From Candidatus Schekmanbacteria bacterium RIFCSPLOWO2_02_FULL_38_14 (lineage in GTDB: Bacteria > Schekmanbacteria > GWA2-38-11), in assembly GCA_001790855.1 (NCBI GenBank), contig MGDH01000021.1, positions 18,581 through 82,580 on the forward strand: a DNA stretch of 64,000 nucleotides, read 5' to 3'. The notes beneath the pieces are model-generated. The model was not told where the DNA came from. It ran no database searches and was given only the letters and a program-made list of their open reading frames with translations. The stretch's first letter is position 1. The number at the start of each line of letters is the position of its first letter. Of this stretch, positions 9,676 through 18,734 are shown one piece after another. A program made the translations under genes and the position numbers.

Positions 9676-9770
9676 AAAAATCCAAATGACAAAGCCCAAA
9701 GTTCAAATGAAATCCAAATCCCAAATGACTAAAACTTTTGGTATTTGGGTTTAAGAATTTGAACTTAAAA
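9676..9770. repeat. A-rich imperfect inverted repeat
   Basis: The gap between the dehydrogenase and the pterin oxidoreductase holds short degenerate CAAAGTTCAAAT / CCAAATCCCAAAT words on the left that pair imperfectly with TATTTGGGTTT / ATTTGAACTT on the right. Similar stretches occur near 42147, 44545, 46545 and 49190. Confidence 0.5.
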
Positions 9771-9791
9771 GCTTTTTGAAGTAACGTTTGG

Positions 9792-11828
9792 CTAAGATGT
9801 TTTCCTGATTCTGCACAAAAGTGATTTGAGGCTTGGGAATCCTGAAACAGGATCTCTTGCGTCAATATCAGTGAGAAGGTTAACATTTGCTTCTTTCCAG
9901 CCATGCGTGATGTGAGCAACACCCTTTTTAATTTTTTCAGTTAGCCTGACTCTGATTTTTATACTCCCCCTTAGAGATTCAACCAAAACAGTTTCACCGT
10001 CAGAAACATTTAACTTGCCGGCAGTTTCAGAATTAATCTCTACAAATGGTTCAGGATAAAGTTCAAGAAGTTCGGGGATATTTCTCATTTGAGAGTGTGT
10101 AAGGGATGGAATCCTTCCGCCTGAGGTAAGTATTATTGGATAATCTTTTGCAATGTCAGGACTGCTTACTGGTGATTCAAAGGGTTCTGTGTATGCTGGA
10201 ATTGAATTATAGCCTGTTGCTTTTAAGATTTCAGATGAAAGCTCAATCTTTCCTGTTTTTGTAGGAAACCCTTTTTCTCTGATTATTCCGGGGATTGCCT
10301 GTGCAGACTTAAAACCGAATGGATTTTCATCAATCTGTCTGTAATTCAGATTTAGAGGTTTTAATAGAAAATTTATAGCATTTTCTTCATCATCCCATAA
10401 ATCCTCGGTATTAAGGTTAAGCCGTTTTATTAATTCATGATAAAACTTCCAGTCGGGAAGGCTTTCTCCGACCTGAATGAATTTGAGTTGAAGTGTTGGA
10501 GGATTGTTTGTGTTGAGTTCAACCCTTTCAAGAAAGCTTGAGGCAGGAAGAACTATGTGAGCGCATTTTGCAGTATTTGTCATAAAGGTATCCATAACTA
10601 CAAGGAATTCAAGTCCTCTCAGGAATTCTTCTGTTTTTTTGGAGTCAGGCCAGGTCATTGCAGGGTTTGCTCCGCTGAAAATCATGGCCCTTAACGGATA
10701 CGGACTTTTTGTTTTTAAAACCTCTGGCATTACCATTGCCTGAGCCTGCCTGAAGAATTGCGTAAAGAGCGGATGTTCCTTTGTTCCAAATGGTTTTTTC
10801 TCCCCTGTAGGCTGGACGGGTCTTGGCTGGGCTGTCTGAGGGAAGTTTGAGAATATGTTTCCTCCTGCGACATCAAGGTTGCCGGTTACAGCAAGAAGGC
10901 AAACAACAGCCCTTACATTCTGGATGCTGTTTGTGTGCTGTTCAAGGGCGCTTCCCTGGTCAATTGATGCAGGGGATATATTTGCAAAATATCTTGCAAC
11001 TCTGATAATCTCTTCAGGAGGAATAGTTGTTATTTTAGAAACTTTTTCTGGTGTATAGATAGAGGCTTCTTTTTTAAGTTCTTCAAAACCGCTCGTGTAT
11101 TTTTCAACATATTTTTTGTTGTAAAGCTCTTCAGCAATAATCACATTAAGCATACACATTGCAAGTGCGCCATCTGTTCCGGGTCTTGGCTGCAGAAAAA
11201 TATCAGCAAGCCTTGCTGATTGTGTCTGTCGTGGGTCAATAACAATGATTTTGCATCCGCGGTTTTTTGCGTTAAAGAGTTTAATCCTTGTACGGACACT
11301 GCTTGCAACAGGGTTTGTTCCCCAAAGGATTATACACTTTGTGTTCTCATAATCAGGAGATGCCCATCCGCCATATGTGAGAATGTTAGCCTGGACTTTT
11401 GATATGTTGCACAAGGAGCCAGTGCAACAAAGATTATTTGTGCCATAGAGGTTACAGAAGAACTTCATATGGTACATGGCAAGACCCTGAAAGGTTATTG
11501 GGTCGCCAAAATAGACTGCAAGGCTTTCAGGACCTGATTCATCCTTTATTTTTTTCAGATTGCCACAAATAATATCCAGTGCTTCATCCCATAAGATTTT
11601 TTTAAAATTTGAACCGTCTCGTTTAAGTGGTGAGGTAAGTCTGTCAGGTGAAAGGGCAATTTCTCTGGAATATATTCCTTTTACACAAAGTTCACCTTTT
11701 GTAAAAGGGTGTTCAGGAGCGCCTTTTACCTTTTTTATTTTTCCATCCTCCATTTCAACAAGCATGCCACAGCTATCAAAGCAGAGGTTACAGATTGTAG
11801 AAAAAGTTCCGTTTTTTGTTTTTTTCAT
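9792..11828 (-). CDS. Molybdopterin/tungstopterin oxidoreductase (DMSO reductase superfamily), cytoplasmic
   Basis: 678 residues. The N-terminal [4Fe-4S] ligands are C13, C16, C20 and C48. The bis-MGD binding domains follow, with VIDPRQTQSARLAD and ILTSGGR...THSQMRNIP near the C-terminus. The loop that ligates the metal contains NLCCTGSLCN (C134, C135, C140), so the protein ligand is probably Cys. No Tat signal is present, so the enzyme should work in the cytoplasm. No electron-transfer or membrane subunit is encoded next to it. Neighbours are a TPP carboligase-like enzyme upstream and a zinc dehydrogenase downstream. The substrate is unknown; acetylene-hydratase-like and thiosulfate/polysulfide-reductase-like families are the nearest that I can suggest. 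Confidence 0.85.
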   Translation of the reverse strand: MKKTKNGTFSTICNLCFDSCGMLVEMEDGKIKKVKGAPEHPFTKGELCVKGIYSREIALSPDRLTSPLKRDGSNFKKILWDEALDIICGNLKKIKDESGPESLAVYFGDPITFQGLAMYHMKFFCNLYGTNNLCCTGSLCNISKVQANILTYGGWASPDYENTKCIILWGTNPVASSVRTRIKLFNAKNRGCKIIVIDPRQTQSARLADIFLQPRPGTDGALAMCMLNVIIAEELYNKKYVEKYTSGFEELKKEASIYTPEKVSKITTIPPEEIIRVARYFANISPASIDQGSALEQHTNSIQNVRAVVCLLAVTGNLDVAGGNIFSNFPQTAQPRPVQPTGEKKPFGTKEHPLFTQFFRQAQAMVMPEVLKTKSPYPLRAMIFSGANPAMTWPDSKKTEEFLRGLEFLVVMDTFMTNTAKCAHIVLPASSFLERVELNTNNPPTLQLKFIQVGESLPDWKFYHELIKRLNLNTEDLWDDEENAINFLLKPLNLNYRQIDENPFGFKSAQAIPGIIREKGFPTKTGKIELSSEILKATGYNSIPAYTEPFESPVSSPDIAKDYPIILTSGGRIPSLTHSQMRNIPELLELYPEPFVEINSETAGKLNVSDGETVLVESLRGSIKIRVRLTEKIKKGVAHITHGWKEANVNLLTDIDARDPVSGFPSLKSLLCRIRKTS

Positions 11829-11900
11829 AGGATATCCTTAAGAAGTATTGGTTGGCTTTGTACATGCCCAATGAGAACTCAAAACATTGAAACTCATTAC

Positions 11901-11916
11901 GCAGGCTAAAGCCTGC
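11901..11916. repeat. Short hairpin, GCAGGC-TAAA-GCCTGC
   Basis: A perfect 6-bp stem with a TAAA loop, followed by GGCTAC. It lies between the 3' end of the TPP enzyme gene and the start of the pterin oxidoreductase gene. The same layout (stem, CTAA or TAAA loop, then GCTAC) occurs at 45580-45597. Confidence 0.6.
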
Positions 11917-11953
11917 GGCTACTAAATACTCTTCACTATCCACGGATGATTAC

Positions 11954-13618
11954 CTATATTGCCTTTTTCAAAAGCTTCTGCATTACGTCTTTTCTAAGGG
12001 TTGGCATGTTTTTAACCCGGACTGCTATTACAGACGGACCATTTTCTCTCAGAGCTTTGAAAAGAATATCTTCAAGCTCATTTTCATTTCTTATTAAAAA
12101 TCCCTTTGCTCCAAAACCTTCTGCAAGTTTTAAAAAGTCGATTGGTTTCCAGTCAACTGCAGTGCTTTTTCCCTGAAGCATATTTTTTTCAAGTTCTTTT
12201 ATTGAGCCGTAACCATCATTAACCATTATAATCTGGTATAGATTTTTAAGGCTGTAATCCGTACAGGAGGCTATTTCCTGACAGTTAAAAAGAAAGGCAC
12301 CATCACCAGAAAGGCTTATAATTTTTTTCTGCGGGTTTGCAACTGCTGCTCCAATTCCTGCAGGAAATGCAAAACCAAGGCATCCAAAAGAACGGATGCA
12401 GGCAAAGGAATAGGGTTTCAGGATTTTTGGAAAAAGATATGTGGATGGAATCCATACAGAATCAGAAAGGAATATGAAATCCTTTCCTCTTAAAATTTCA
12501 GAAAGTTTTTTGAATAGCGCCGGTGGTGAGATTAATCCGTTGTCAGATTTTGATGCTTGCTCATAATAATTTCTATAGTCAATCAGGGCTGAGCTGAATT
12601 TTTCCATTATCCTGTTTTTTTTGGGGACAATCTTTTTCTTGTCAATTTCTTTCAAAAGCTCAGCAAGAAACTCCCTACAGTCAGACTTAATGTTCAGGGT
12701 AACTTTGTATTTGCTCTTTTTTTCAGGGCTGGCATCAACCCTCACTATTGTCTTGGGAAGGTTAAGGGTTTCCATTTTTGTATTAACAGGATTAAGCCTT
12801 GCACCAATTACTAAGGCTAAATCGGCTTCAGTGAGGTATTCAAATGAAAAATCAAAACTTGGCGAGGCAATTGAAAGAGGATGGCTTTCAGGTATTGCGC
12901 CCTTGCCGCCCAAAGTTGTCATTACAGGTATCTGAAGTTTTTCTGCAAGTTTCTGAAGTTCAGAGGTTGCCTCTGCTCTTAAAACCCCGCTTCCTGCAAA
13001 TATTATTGGGCTTTTCGATTTTTCAAGAAGCTCTGCTACTTTCCTGAGTTTCACCTTATCAACTTTTGGTTTCCGGTTTCTAACTACTGGCTTCTGGCTT
13101 ATGTTTCCTGCTTTTATTTCTTCTTTCAGCAGGTGTGCTGGAATATTTATATATACTGGTCCCGGTTTTCCATCCTTTGAATACAAAATTGCCTTTTGTA
13201 TTGCCGGGATAACTTCAACCGCCTTTTGAGGGTTTAAAATGAGCTTTGTAACAGGTTTCAGCATAGTGAATGAATCAAGCTCGTGAAAGGCTTCGCTTCC
13301 GAGATTTTTTCTTGGGTGGTCTGCTGTTATGATTACCATTGGTACTGACTGGTAATAGGCTTCAGCAATTGCTGAGACAAGATTTGTAACTCCCGGACCG
13401 GGCATTACCATTACCACGCCGGGTTTATTTGTTGTCAGCGCATAGCCCATTGCAGCAAAACCTGCACCTTGTTCATGGCGAAGAAGAATATGTTTGATAG
13501 ATGAACTGTTGTTTATGATTGCGCCGTAAACAGGAATAATTTGAGAACCGGGGAGCCCGAAGATTGTATCAATTTTTTCAGAGATAAGAGTATTGACTAT
13601 AGCTTCGGAGATGTTCAT
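11954..13618 (-). CDS. Thiamine-pyrophosphate enzyme, acetolactate synthase large-subunit-like
   Basis: 554 residues in the three-domain TPP fold. The N-terminal Pyr domain has IFGLPGSQ and the cofactor-activating E49 in LLRHEQGAGF. The central domain runs over about residues 190-330. The C-terminal PP domain carries the GDGAFLFN...VNDGYG metal/TPP motif. The length is typical for IlvB-like proteins, but no small regulatory subunit is nearby. A specialised role (decarboxylase or carboligase on another 2-oxoacid) is as likely as branched-chain amino-acid synthesis. It is upstream of the pterin oxidoreductase on the same strand, 125 bp apart. Confidence 0.8.
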   Translation of the reverse strand: MNISEAIVNTLISEKIDTIFGLPGSQIIPVYGAIINNSSSIKHILLRHEQGAGFAAMGYALTTNKPGVVMVMPGPGVTNLVSAIAEAYYQSVPMVIITADHPRKNLGSEAFHELDSFTMLKPVTKLILNPQKAVEVIPAIQKAILYSKDGKPGPVYINIPAHLLKEEIKAGNISQKPVVRNRKPKVDKVKLRKVAELLEKSKSPIIFAGSGVLRAEATSELQKLAEKLQIPVMTTLGGKGAIPESHPLSIASPSFDFSFEYLTEADLALVIGARLNPVNTKMETLNLPKTIVRVDASPEKKSKYKVTLNIKSDCREFLAELLKEIDKKKIVPKKNRIMEKFSSALIDYRNYYEQASKSDNGLISPPALFKKLSEILRGKDFIFLSDSVWIPSTYLFPKILKPYSFACIRSFGCLGFAFPAGIGAAVANPQKKIISLSGDGAFLFNCQEIASCTDYSLKNLYQIIMVNDGYGSIKELEKNMLQGKSTAVDWKPIDFLKLAEGFGAKGFLIRNENELEDILFKALRENGPSVIAVRVKNMPTLRKDVMQKLLKKAI

Positions 13619-13823
13619 TGATGATGCCTTTCTGTTTTGGAATAGTAGATGGTATAAATAGAAATATTAAATCTAAAATTTATATAGTATTGTTACAATT
13701 AATATTGTTTATGTATATTCATTTTATTAAAAAATCAACATCAAAAATCCCTTTACAAGTATTAAAATAAAAGCTAATTAAAAAAAATATTATGAAATTG
13801 ATAAATCAATAAGGAGTTTTGAA

Positions 13824-14309
13824 ATGAAAAATGGAAAAGTAGGAATAGTCCTTGCTGCGCACGGCGACGTGCCATTTGATTATATTGAAGAGAACAGGGA
13901 GTTTTTCGAGGGTGTTGAGGAGCATATGTATCATCTGTCAGATATTGTAAAGGACATTCCAAGGACAAAAGAAACTGACCCATACAAATTTGAAGCTGAG
14001 GATTTGATAGATATAATAAAACAAAAAACTGGATATCAGGTTGTTGAAGCAGGATATATGAATTTCTGTTCTCCTACAATTGAAGACTGCATAAAGAGAA
14101 TGATTGCCAATGGTGCAAAGAAAATAGTTGTGGTTCCAAAATTTTTAGACAAAAACGGTCATTCACTCCGCGATCTACCAAAAATTATAAGTAAAATGAA
14201 AGAGGAACATCATGGTGTTGAAATAGTTTATACTACTCCGGAACTTGACAGAGAGATTCAGGAAAAAGTTGCAGAATTGATTATTAAAAGACTAAAAAAT
14301 GTAATTTGA
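13824..14309 (+). CDS. CbiX/SirB-like chelatase-family protein
   Basis: 161 residues with the class II chelatase half-fold: N-terminal VGIVLAAHGD (candidate metal-binding H13) and a second conserved site DKNGHSLRDLP. In CbiX and SirB the equivalent histidines insert Co or Fe into sirohydrochlorin. The typical HGSR motif is AHGD here, and the spacing is unusual, so the exact substrate is uncertain. A ribosome binding site (AAGGAG) lies just before the ATG. An AT-rich 205-bp gap separates it from the divergent TPP enzyme gene. Confidence 0.6.
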   Translation: MKNGKVGIVLAAHGDVPFDYIEENREFFEGVEEHMYHLSDIVKDIPRTKETDPYKFEAEDLIDIIKQKTGYQVVEAGYMNFCSPTIEDCIKRMIANGAKKIVVVPKFLDKNGHSLRDLPKIISKMKEEHHGVEIVYTTPELDREIQEKVAELIIKRLKNVI

Positions 14310-14593
14310 AAATAAGAAAGATTTTCTATTCCCTTGCCAGCAAGTTATAAAGCATTGTTTGGTTTTAAAATAAACAAAAAGAGTTAGCTGATTGCTGAAC
14401 ATAACCAATAGCGCCCAAGAAGATATAGTGGAAAAAGAGAAATTTAAAAAAACTTACATCATATTTTTATTATCCTTTTTATTTTTCTAAGATTAGACTA
14501 TTTAACTATTTCTATGGAAGAAACGGATTATGGACTGTCGTTAGAGGAAAGATGGAATGGAACTATAACTCTTGAGATAATGAATGGTCTTAA

Positions 14594-14758
14594 AATGCCA
14601 TCCCAAAAAGACTGTTTGAAAAACCTGTTTCTGATGGCCCTAAAAAAGGAGAAGTTGCAGTTCTTGAGCCAATTCTCGAAGAATACTACATACTCAGAGG
14701 ATAGGATAAAAACGGATTACCAACTCAGGACAAGCTTAAGGAGCTTGGGATAAAATGA
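14594..14758 (+). pseudogene. Remnant of an aldehyde:ferredoxin oxidoreductase (AOR) C-terminus
   Basis: In this frame the DNA reads PKRLFEKPVSDGPKKGEV, then LEEYYILRG, then an in-frame TAG, then DKNGLPTQDKLKELGIK and TGA. This is the typical AOR C-terminus; the TAG stands where the family has the Trp of RGWDKNG, a TGG to TAG change. Upstream, the frame is broken by TAA at 14591 and earlier stops. AOR enzymes are tungstopterin proteins that oxidise aldehydes to acids with ferredoxin. The 79-residue open frame overlapping this stretch (14514-14753) is in another frame and not a gene. The rest of 14310-14593 holds nothing else I can name. Confidence 0.72.
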
Positions 14759-14765
14759 GGAAACT

Positions 14766-16340
14766 ATGAATTTTCATAATAGGGAAGAAAATTTAATAAA
14801 GTCAATTTCTGTTTTACTCCTTACTTTTGTGGTATATAGAAATGCGTGGTTGTGTGATGACGCTTATATAACTTTCAGAACGGTTTATAACTTTGTAAAT
14901 GGATATGGATTAACCTGGAATATAGCTGAAAGGGTACAGGTCTATACTAACCCGCTATGGATGTTCCTTATTTCAGGTTTTTACTTTATAACAAATGAAA
15001 TTTATTATACAAGTATAATTCTTTCTATAACAATTACCTTTGTAACCGCATTTCTGATTGCATTCAAAATAGCTCCGACCACAAGTACTGCTGTAGTCAG
15101 TCTTATTACTTTAACCTTTTCAAAAGCATTTATAGATTACTCAACTTCAGGGCTTGAAAACCCACTGACATTTTTTCTTTTATCTTTATATCTCTTTGTC
15201 TATTTTAAGCATGAAATCAGCTGCAAAGTAATTTTTTTCCTATCTCTCATAGCTGCTTTTGGAGTCCTTGACAGAATTGATACAGTTCTCTTATTTATAC
15301 CATCACTCGCATATGCACTTATTAAGTTAAAAAAAAAGAAAGGAATACTTGCATCACTTGCCGGGCTTATTCCCTTCATTTTGTGGGAATGTTTCTCTCT
15401 TCTTTATTATGGTTTTTTAATACCAAACACTGCTTATGCCAAGCTGAATACCGGCATTAACTGGCAACTTCTCGGGAAACAGGGACTTTTTTATATTGCA
15501 AACTCTCTTAAAATTGATCCATTAACGGTTACAGTGATTATTTTTTCTATAATAGTCACAATCCTGTCAAAAGACAGAAAGGTCATTTCAGCAACAGCAG
15601 GTGTCATCCTTTATCTTCTATATGTAATTAGAGTCGGTGGGGATTTTATGAGTAGCAGGTTTCTGGTAGCTCCTTTTTTATTTTCAGTTATTATTCTTTC
15701 CCAAAGTCGTTTAATTATAAACAAATTAATCTGGCTACCTACTCTGATTTCAGTGCTTCTAATAGGTTTCCTGTCTCCATACCCTCCTATTCTAAACACA
15801 GCATCCTACGGAAAAGATAAAAACCTTTCTGATATCAGAGATAGACATGGAGTTACAGATGAACGTGCTTTTTATTATCAAAACACCGGACTTTTAACAG
15901 ATAGTCCCCACAAAAGAGCCAGACAATGGTGGAAGTTAAAGAATACTCCGGTTCTGACTTCCGCATCTGATAAAAACGGAGGACAAGAAATGAACCAAAA
16001 AGTTGAAAAAAGATGGTTAATCGGAATGCATGGTTTTTACGGTGGACCAGAAGTATATATAGTTGATATGTTCTGCCTTGCAGACCCTCTTAGGGCAAGG
16101 CTTCCTTCAAGAAAAGATAAACCATGGATGATCGGCCATTTCGAGCGCATAATACCGGATGGATACCTTGAATCACTGGCTTGCGGACAAAATAAAATTA
16201 AAGACAAAAAACTTGCTGCCTACTATGATAAACTTTGTATAATTACTCGTGGTAAGCTTTTCAGCATTAACAGACTTATAGAGATATGGAAAATGAATAC
16301 TGGCTACTATGATAATTATTTAAGCTTATACGAACGGTAG
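14766..16340 (+). CDS. Polytopic membrane glycosyltransferase (GT-C fold, AftB-like)
   Basis: 524 residues with about ten hydrophobic segments over residues 11-370 and a soluble C-terminal part. After the first segment comes LCDDAYITFRTVYNFVNGYG (acidic D31-D32), then ERVQVYTNPLW. This signature is seen in GT-C enzymes such as mycobacterial AftB and uncharacterised relatives that use polyprenyl-phosphate sugars outside the membrane. The sugar and acceptor are unknown. It starts 8 bp after the dead AOR tail, so its promoter probably lies in or before that remnant. Confidence 0.65.
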   Translation: MNFHNREENLIKSISVLLLTFVVYRNAWLCDDAYITFRTVYNFVNGYGLTWNIAERVQVYTNPLWMFLISGFYFITNEIYYTSIILSITITFVTAFLIAFKIAPTTSTAVVSLITLTFSKAFIDYSTSGLENPLTFFLLSLYLFVYFKHEISCKVIFFLSLIAAFGVLDRIDTVLLFIPSLAYALIKLKKKKGILASLAGLIPFILWECFSLLYYGFLIPNTAYAKLNTGINWQLLGKQGLFYIANSLKIDPLTVTVIIFSIIVTILSKDRKVISATAGVILYLLYVIRVGGDFMSSRFLVAPFLFSVIILSQSRLIINKLIWLPTLISVLLIGFLSPYPPILNTASYGKDKNLSDIRDRHGVTDERAFYYQNTGLLTDSPHKRARQWWKLKNTPVLTSASDKNGGQEMNQKVEKRWLIGMHGFYGGPEVYIVDMFCLADPLRARLPSRKDKPWMIGHFERIIPDGYLESLACGQNKIKDKKLAAYYDKLCIITRGKLFSINRLIEIWKMNTGYYDNYLSLYER

Positions 16341-16470
16341 AAAAGACAATTCATTTGGAGTTACCTGCTAGTTCAGATTTCCCCGGTTTGAAACAATCAT
16401 AATTATTTTAGAAATATACCATAATTGTATAATCTTGTTCTTAAAAGTTTTTAACCGGAAATCTTTTGAG

Positions 16471-16860
16471 TTATAGAATAAATACTGTACAAAGTTTCCA
16501 ATTGAAATAATCAATCAATACTATTTTTTTAGGTATGTATATGAATCCTGGTCGTATTCTGAAACCAGTAACTGGCCAAAATACGTTTGGATTATCAGAA
16601 ACTCTTCTTTGCCTTTTATAATATTTCTCAATTATTTCTGAGTACCAAGGTGTTTCTCTGTCAATGACTATAGCGCTAAATTTTTTCTCTTGTATAGCAT
16701 GAATTATCTCATCTCCCAATCTAATTTTTGCTTGGCCTTTGCTCATAAACCAAACATCATCAATTGGCGTTAGGTGTGCATAACTTTTTTTGCCAGCCAA
16801 AGTTGAGAAATGTCCATGTTGTAGTATAGAAATATCTCCTTTTATAAAAAAATAATTGAC
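16471..16860 (-). pseudogene. C-terminal fragment of a GT39-type membrane glycosyltransferase
   Basis: An open frame of about 130 codons, bounded upstream by a TAA at 16885-16887, with the text ISILQHGHFSTLAGKKSYAH then LTPIDDVW and a later IVIDRETPWYSEIIEKYY. This looks like the soluble C-terminal end of ArnT/PMT-type membrane glycosyltransferases; no membrane part precedes it. The first usable start (TTG at 16800) lies inside the conserved part. I therefore call it a 5'-truncated remnant, not a gene. Confidence 0.6.
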
Positions 16861-16930
16861 ATATAAACCATATCTACATATATCGTTATCACTTTAGAAA
16901 TAAGTATAAAAGTAAATATTAAGATTTCTC

Positions 16931-18265
16931 ATGAAAAGAGTACTCAATCGCCATATCAAAATTGCGTTAATCTTGGTCGCTTCCTGGTTTGGATCGTGTC
17001 TCTGCTTCGAGACAGGGGGAAAGTATCTCATCAAGAGCGCCTACTGCAAAACCTTTCCTATAAGCGGCTTGAAACAAATCTTTTCCGGCCTCAACATGCA
17101 TTCACAAGTGGACTATATTACATACGCAGATCAGTTGTTTTTCCAATATTCAAAGTGGGTCCTTTTTCTTTCTTTGACAATTGTGCTCGTTTCATTCATA
17201 GTTTACATGGCAATTTTCTTTGGTATTTTCAAAGAACTGACCCTTTCTATCTGTACGACAATACTGTTTCTCCTCTTGTTGGAGGTCTTTTTCCGCTTGT
17301 TTAGCATCAGTGGATATCACCTGCCAAGAACAAGACAATGGTCACATGCATTACTCTCTAAATCTGAACGACTTCCCTGCGTTTCGATACAGTTCAAACC
17401 GTATTCCACATTTCGTTTCCAATATGACAACAATCCCCGAGGATACTTCGATAAGGATAATGGCATTACTTACCGTTTGAATAATTACGGCTTTCGTGAC
17501 CACGACTATAATCAGGAAAAACCTGAAGGAGTCAAACGTATCATAGTACTAGGCGACTCGTTCGCTTTTGGAGAAGGGGTCAGGCAGGAACATACCTTTT
17601 GCAACCGGCTTGAGCAGTTGTTGTCTAAAGTAGGCTTCTCAGTTGAGGTATTAAACTTCTCAGTAAGTGGTTGGGGTACGCGTGCCGAAATTTGTTATCT
17701 CAAGAATATGGCTATGAAGTTCTCTCCGGATCTTATTCTCGTAGCATATGTCCTTAACGATGCTGACTACGCAGGAAAGTTGGATGTATGGGAAGAATTC
17801 ATACGGCAGTACGAAAAAAGCTCCCTTCGGTTTTCATATCTTTTCAGCTACACCTACGCCAAGACAGCTCAACGGCTATATGTAAAAAGCTATGTCGAAA
17901 ATATGACGAATTTTTCAATAAAAGAGACATACAAATGGACGTTTTCATTTAGGCAACTCGACCAAGGCAAGAAGCTTGCAGACTCTCACGGAGTTCAATT
18001 TGCTGTGATAATTTTGCCGTTTATGTACGATCTAACACATAGTCATCCCTTTCTTCCGATTCACCACATGATTGAGGAACACTGTAAGCAAAGCAATATA
18101 CCTGTGTATGACCTCCTCCCTGTTTTCATAGGTCATGACTACGTGCAGTTGTGGGTTCATTCAAGCGATCCACATCCAAATGAGAAAGGCCACAAAATCA
18201 TTGCTAAAGCACTCGCTGATTTTGTGATCACCAAAAAGCTGTTAGAAAGTCCTAAGAATGATTGA
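16931..18265 (+). CDS. SGNH/GDSL-type hydrolase with N-terminal membrane segments
   Basis: 444 residues. Three hydrophobic segments lie in the first 130 residues, then an SGNH domain: nucleophile S210 in IIVLGDSFAFGEG, the glycine block VSGWGT, the Asn in VLNDAD, and the catalytic D413-x-H415 pair in SSDPHPNEKGH. Such proteins usually add or remove acetyl groups on surface or extracellular polysaccharides. Base composition is visibly less AT-rich than in the neighbouring genes, and an IS30 relic follows 150 bp downstream, which together suggest acquisition by transfer. The start ATG has no clear ribosome binding site. Confidence 0.8.
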   Translation: MKRVLNRHIKIALILVASWFGSCLCFETGGKYLIKSAYCKTFPISGLKQIFSGLNMHSQVDYITYADQLFFQYSKWVLFLSLTIVLVSFIVYMAIFFGIFKELTLSICTTILFLLLLEVFFRLFSISGYHLPRTRQWSHALLSKSERLPCVSIQFKPYSTFRFQYDNNPRGYFDKDNGITYRLNNYGFRDHDYNQEKPEGVKRIIVLGDSFAFGEGVRQEHTFCNRLEQLLSKVGFSVEVLNFSVSGWGTRAEICYLKNMAMKFSPDLILVAYVLNDADYAGKLDVWEEFIRQYEKSSLRFSYLFSYTYAKTAQRLYVKSYVENMTNFSIKETYKWTFSFRQLDQGKKLADSHGVQFAVIILPFMYDLTHSHPFLPIHHMIEEHCKQSNIPVYDLLPVFIGHDYVQLWVHSSDPHPNEKGHKIIAKALADFVITKKLLESPKND

Positions 18266-18410
18266 AAGGATAATCCTAACAATTCGCTTAAGTTGACCAA
18301 AAACGGAGCAACGAAGTTGGTTACTGAATAACAGTGCTTGGTGTCTGTTTGTCCCTTGCTTAACAGACAATAGAAAATTCTCATTTACAAAAGTTAAGGT
18401 AGGTTCAATA

Positions 18411-18720
18411 ATCTAACGCAACACTTTGGTATCATAGAGGGTAGCCAAAGGAGGCGTTTAGATTATGAGAATAAAATCGTATAAGCGGCTTAGCGCGGAA
18501 GAACGGGAAGAAATCAGTCGTTGTTTGGCAAACGGGGAATCGTTTCAAGATATTGCGAGGCTGCTCGGCAGGGCCGTTTCGACGATAACGTGGGAAGTGT
18601 GTAGCGCAGGGGCAAATCGTTGGACATACCGTGCAGGATCTGCTCAACGGCAGGCCGAGAAAAGTATTAAACTGGGAAACACCGTTTGAAGTATTGGGAA
18701 GAAGTGTTGCGTTAAAATCT
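18411..18720 (+). mobile_element. IS30-family relic with both ends kept and the middle deleted
   Basis: Bounded by perfect 13-bp inverted repeats TAACGCAACACTT (18414-18426) and its complement (18702-18714). Inside, 18465-18689 encodes an IS30 transposase N-terminus with its helix-turn-helix (YKRLSAEEREEISRCLANGE). From about 18640 another frame gives the transposase C-terminus (LLNGRPRKVLNWETPFEVLG, stop near 18722). The two pieces are joined near CAACGGCAGGCCGAGAA, which reads well in both frames. The DDE catalytic core is missing, so the copy is dead. Its GC content exceeds that of the flanks. Confidence 0.8.
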
Positions 18721-18734
18721 TGAATCCAAGTAAG

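Noticed and set aside
9578-9922. 114-codon minus-strand frame between the dehydrogenase and the pterin oxidoreductase
   Set aside because: It runs through the A-rich repeat and overlaps both neighbouring genes; no family features.
9792-11828. Naming the pterin enzyme acetylene hydratase
   Set aside because: The catalytic Asp that directly follows the second cluster Cys in that enzyme is not in the same place here (CNLCFDSC), so only a family-level call is justified.
14514-14753. 79-codon open frame on the plus strand
   Set aside because: It overlaps the AOR C-terminal remnant in a different frame, has no ribosome binding site and resembles no protein.
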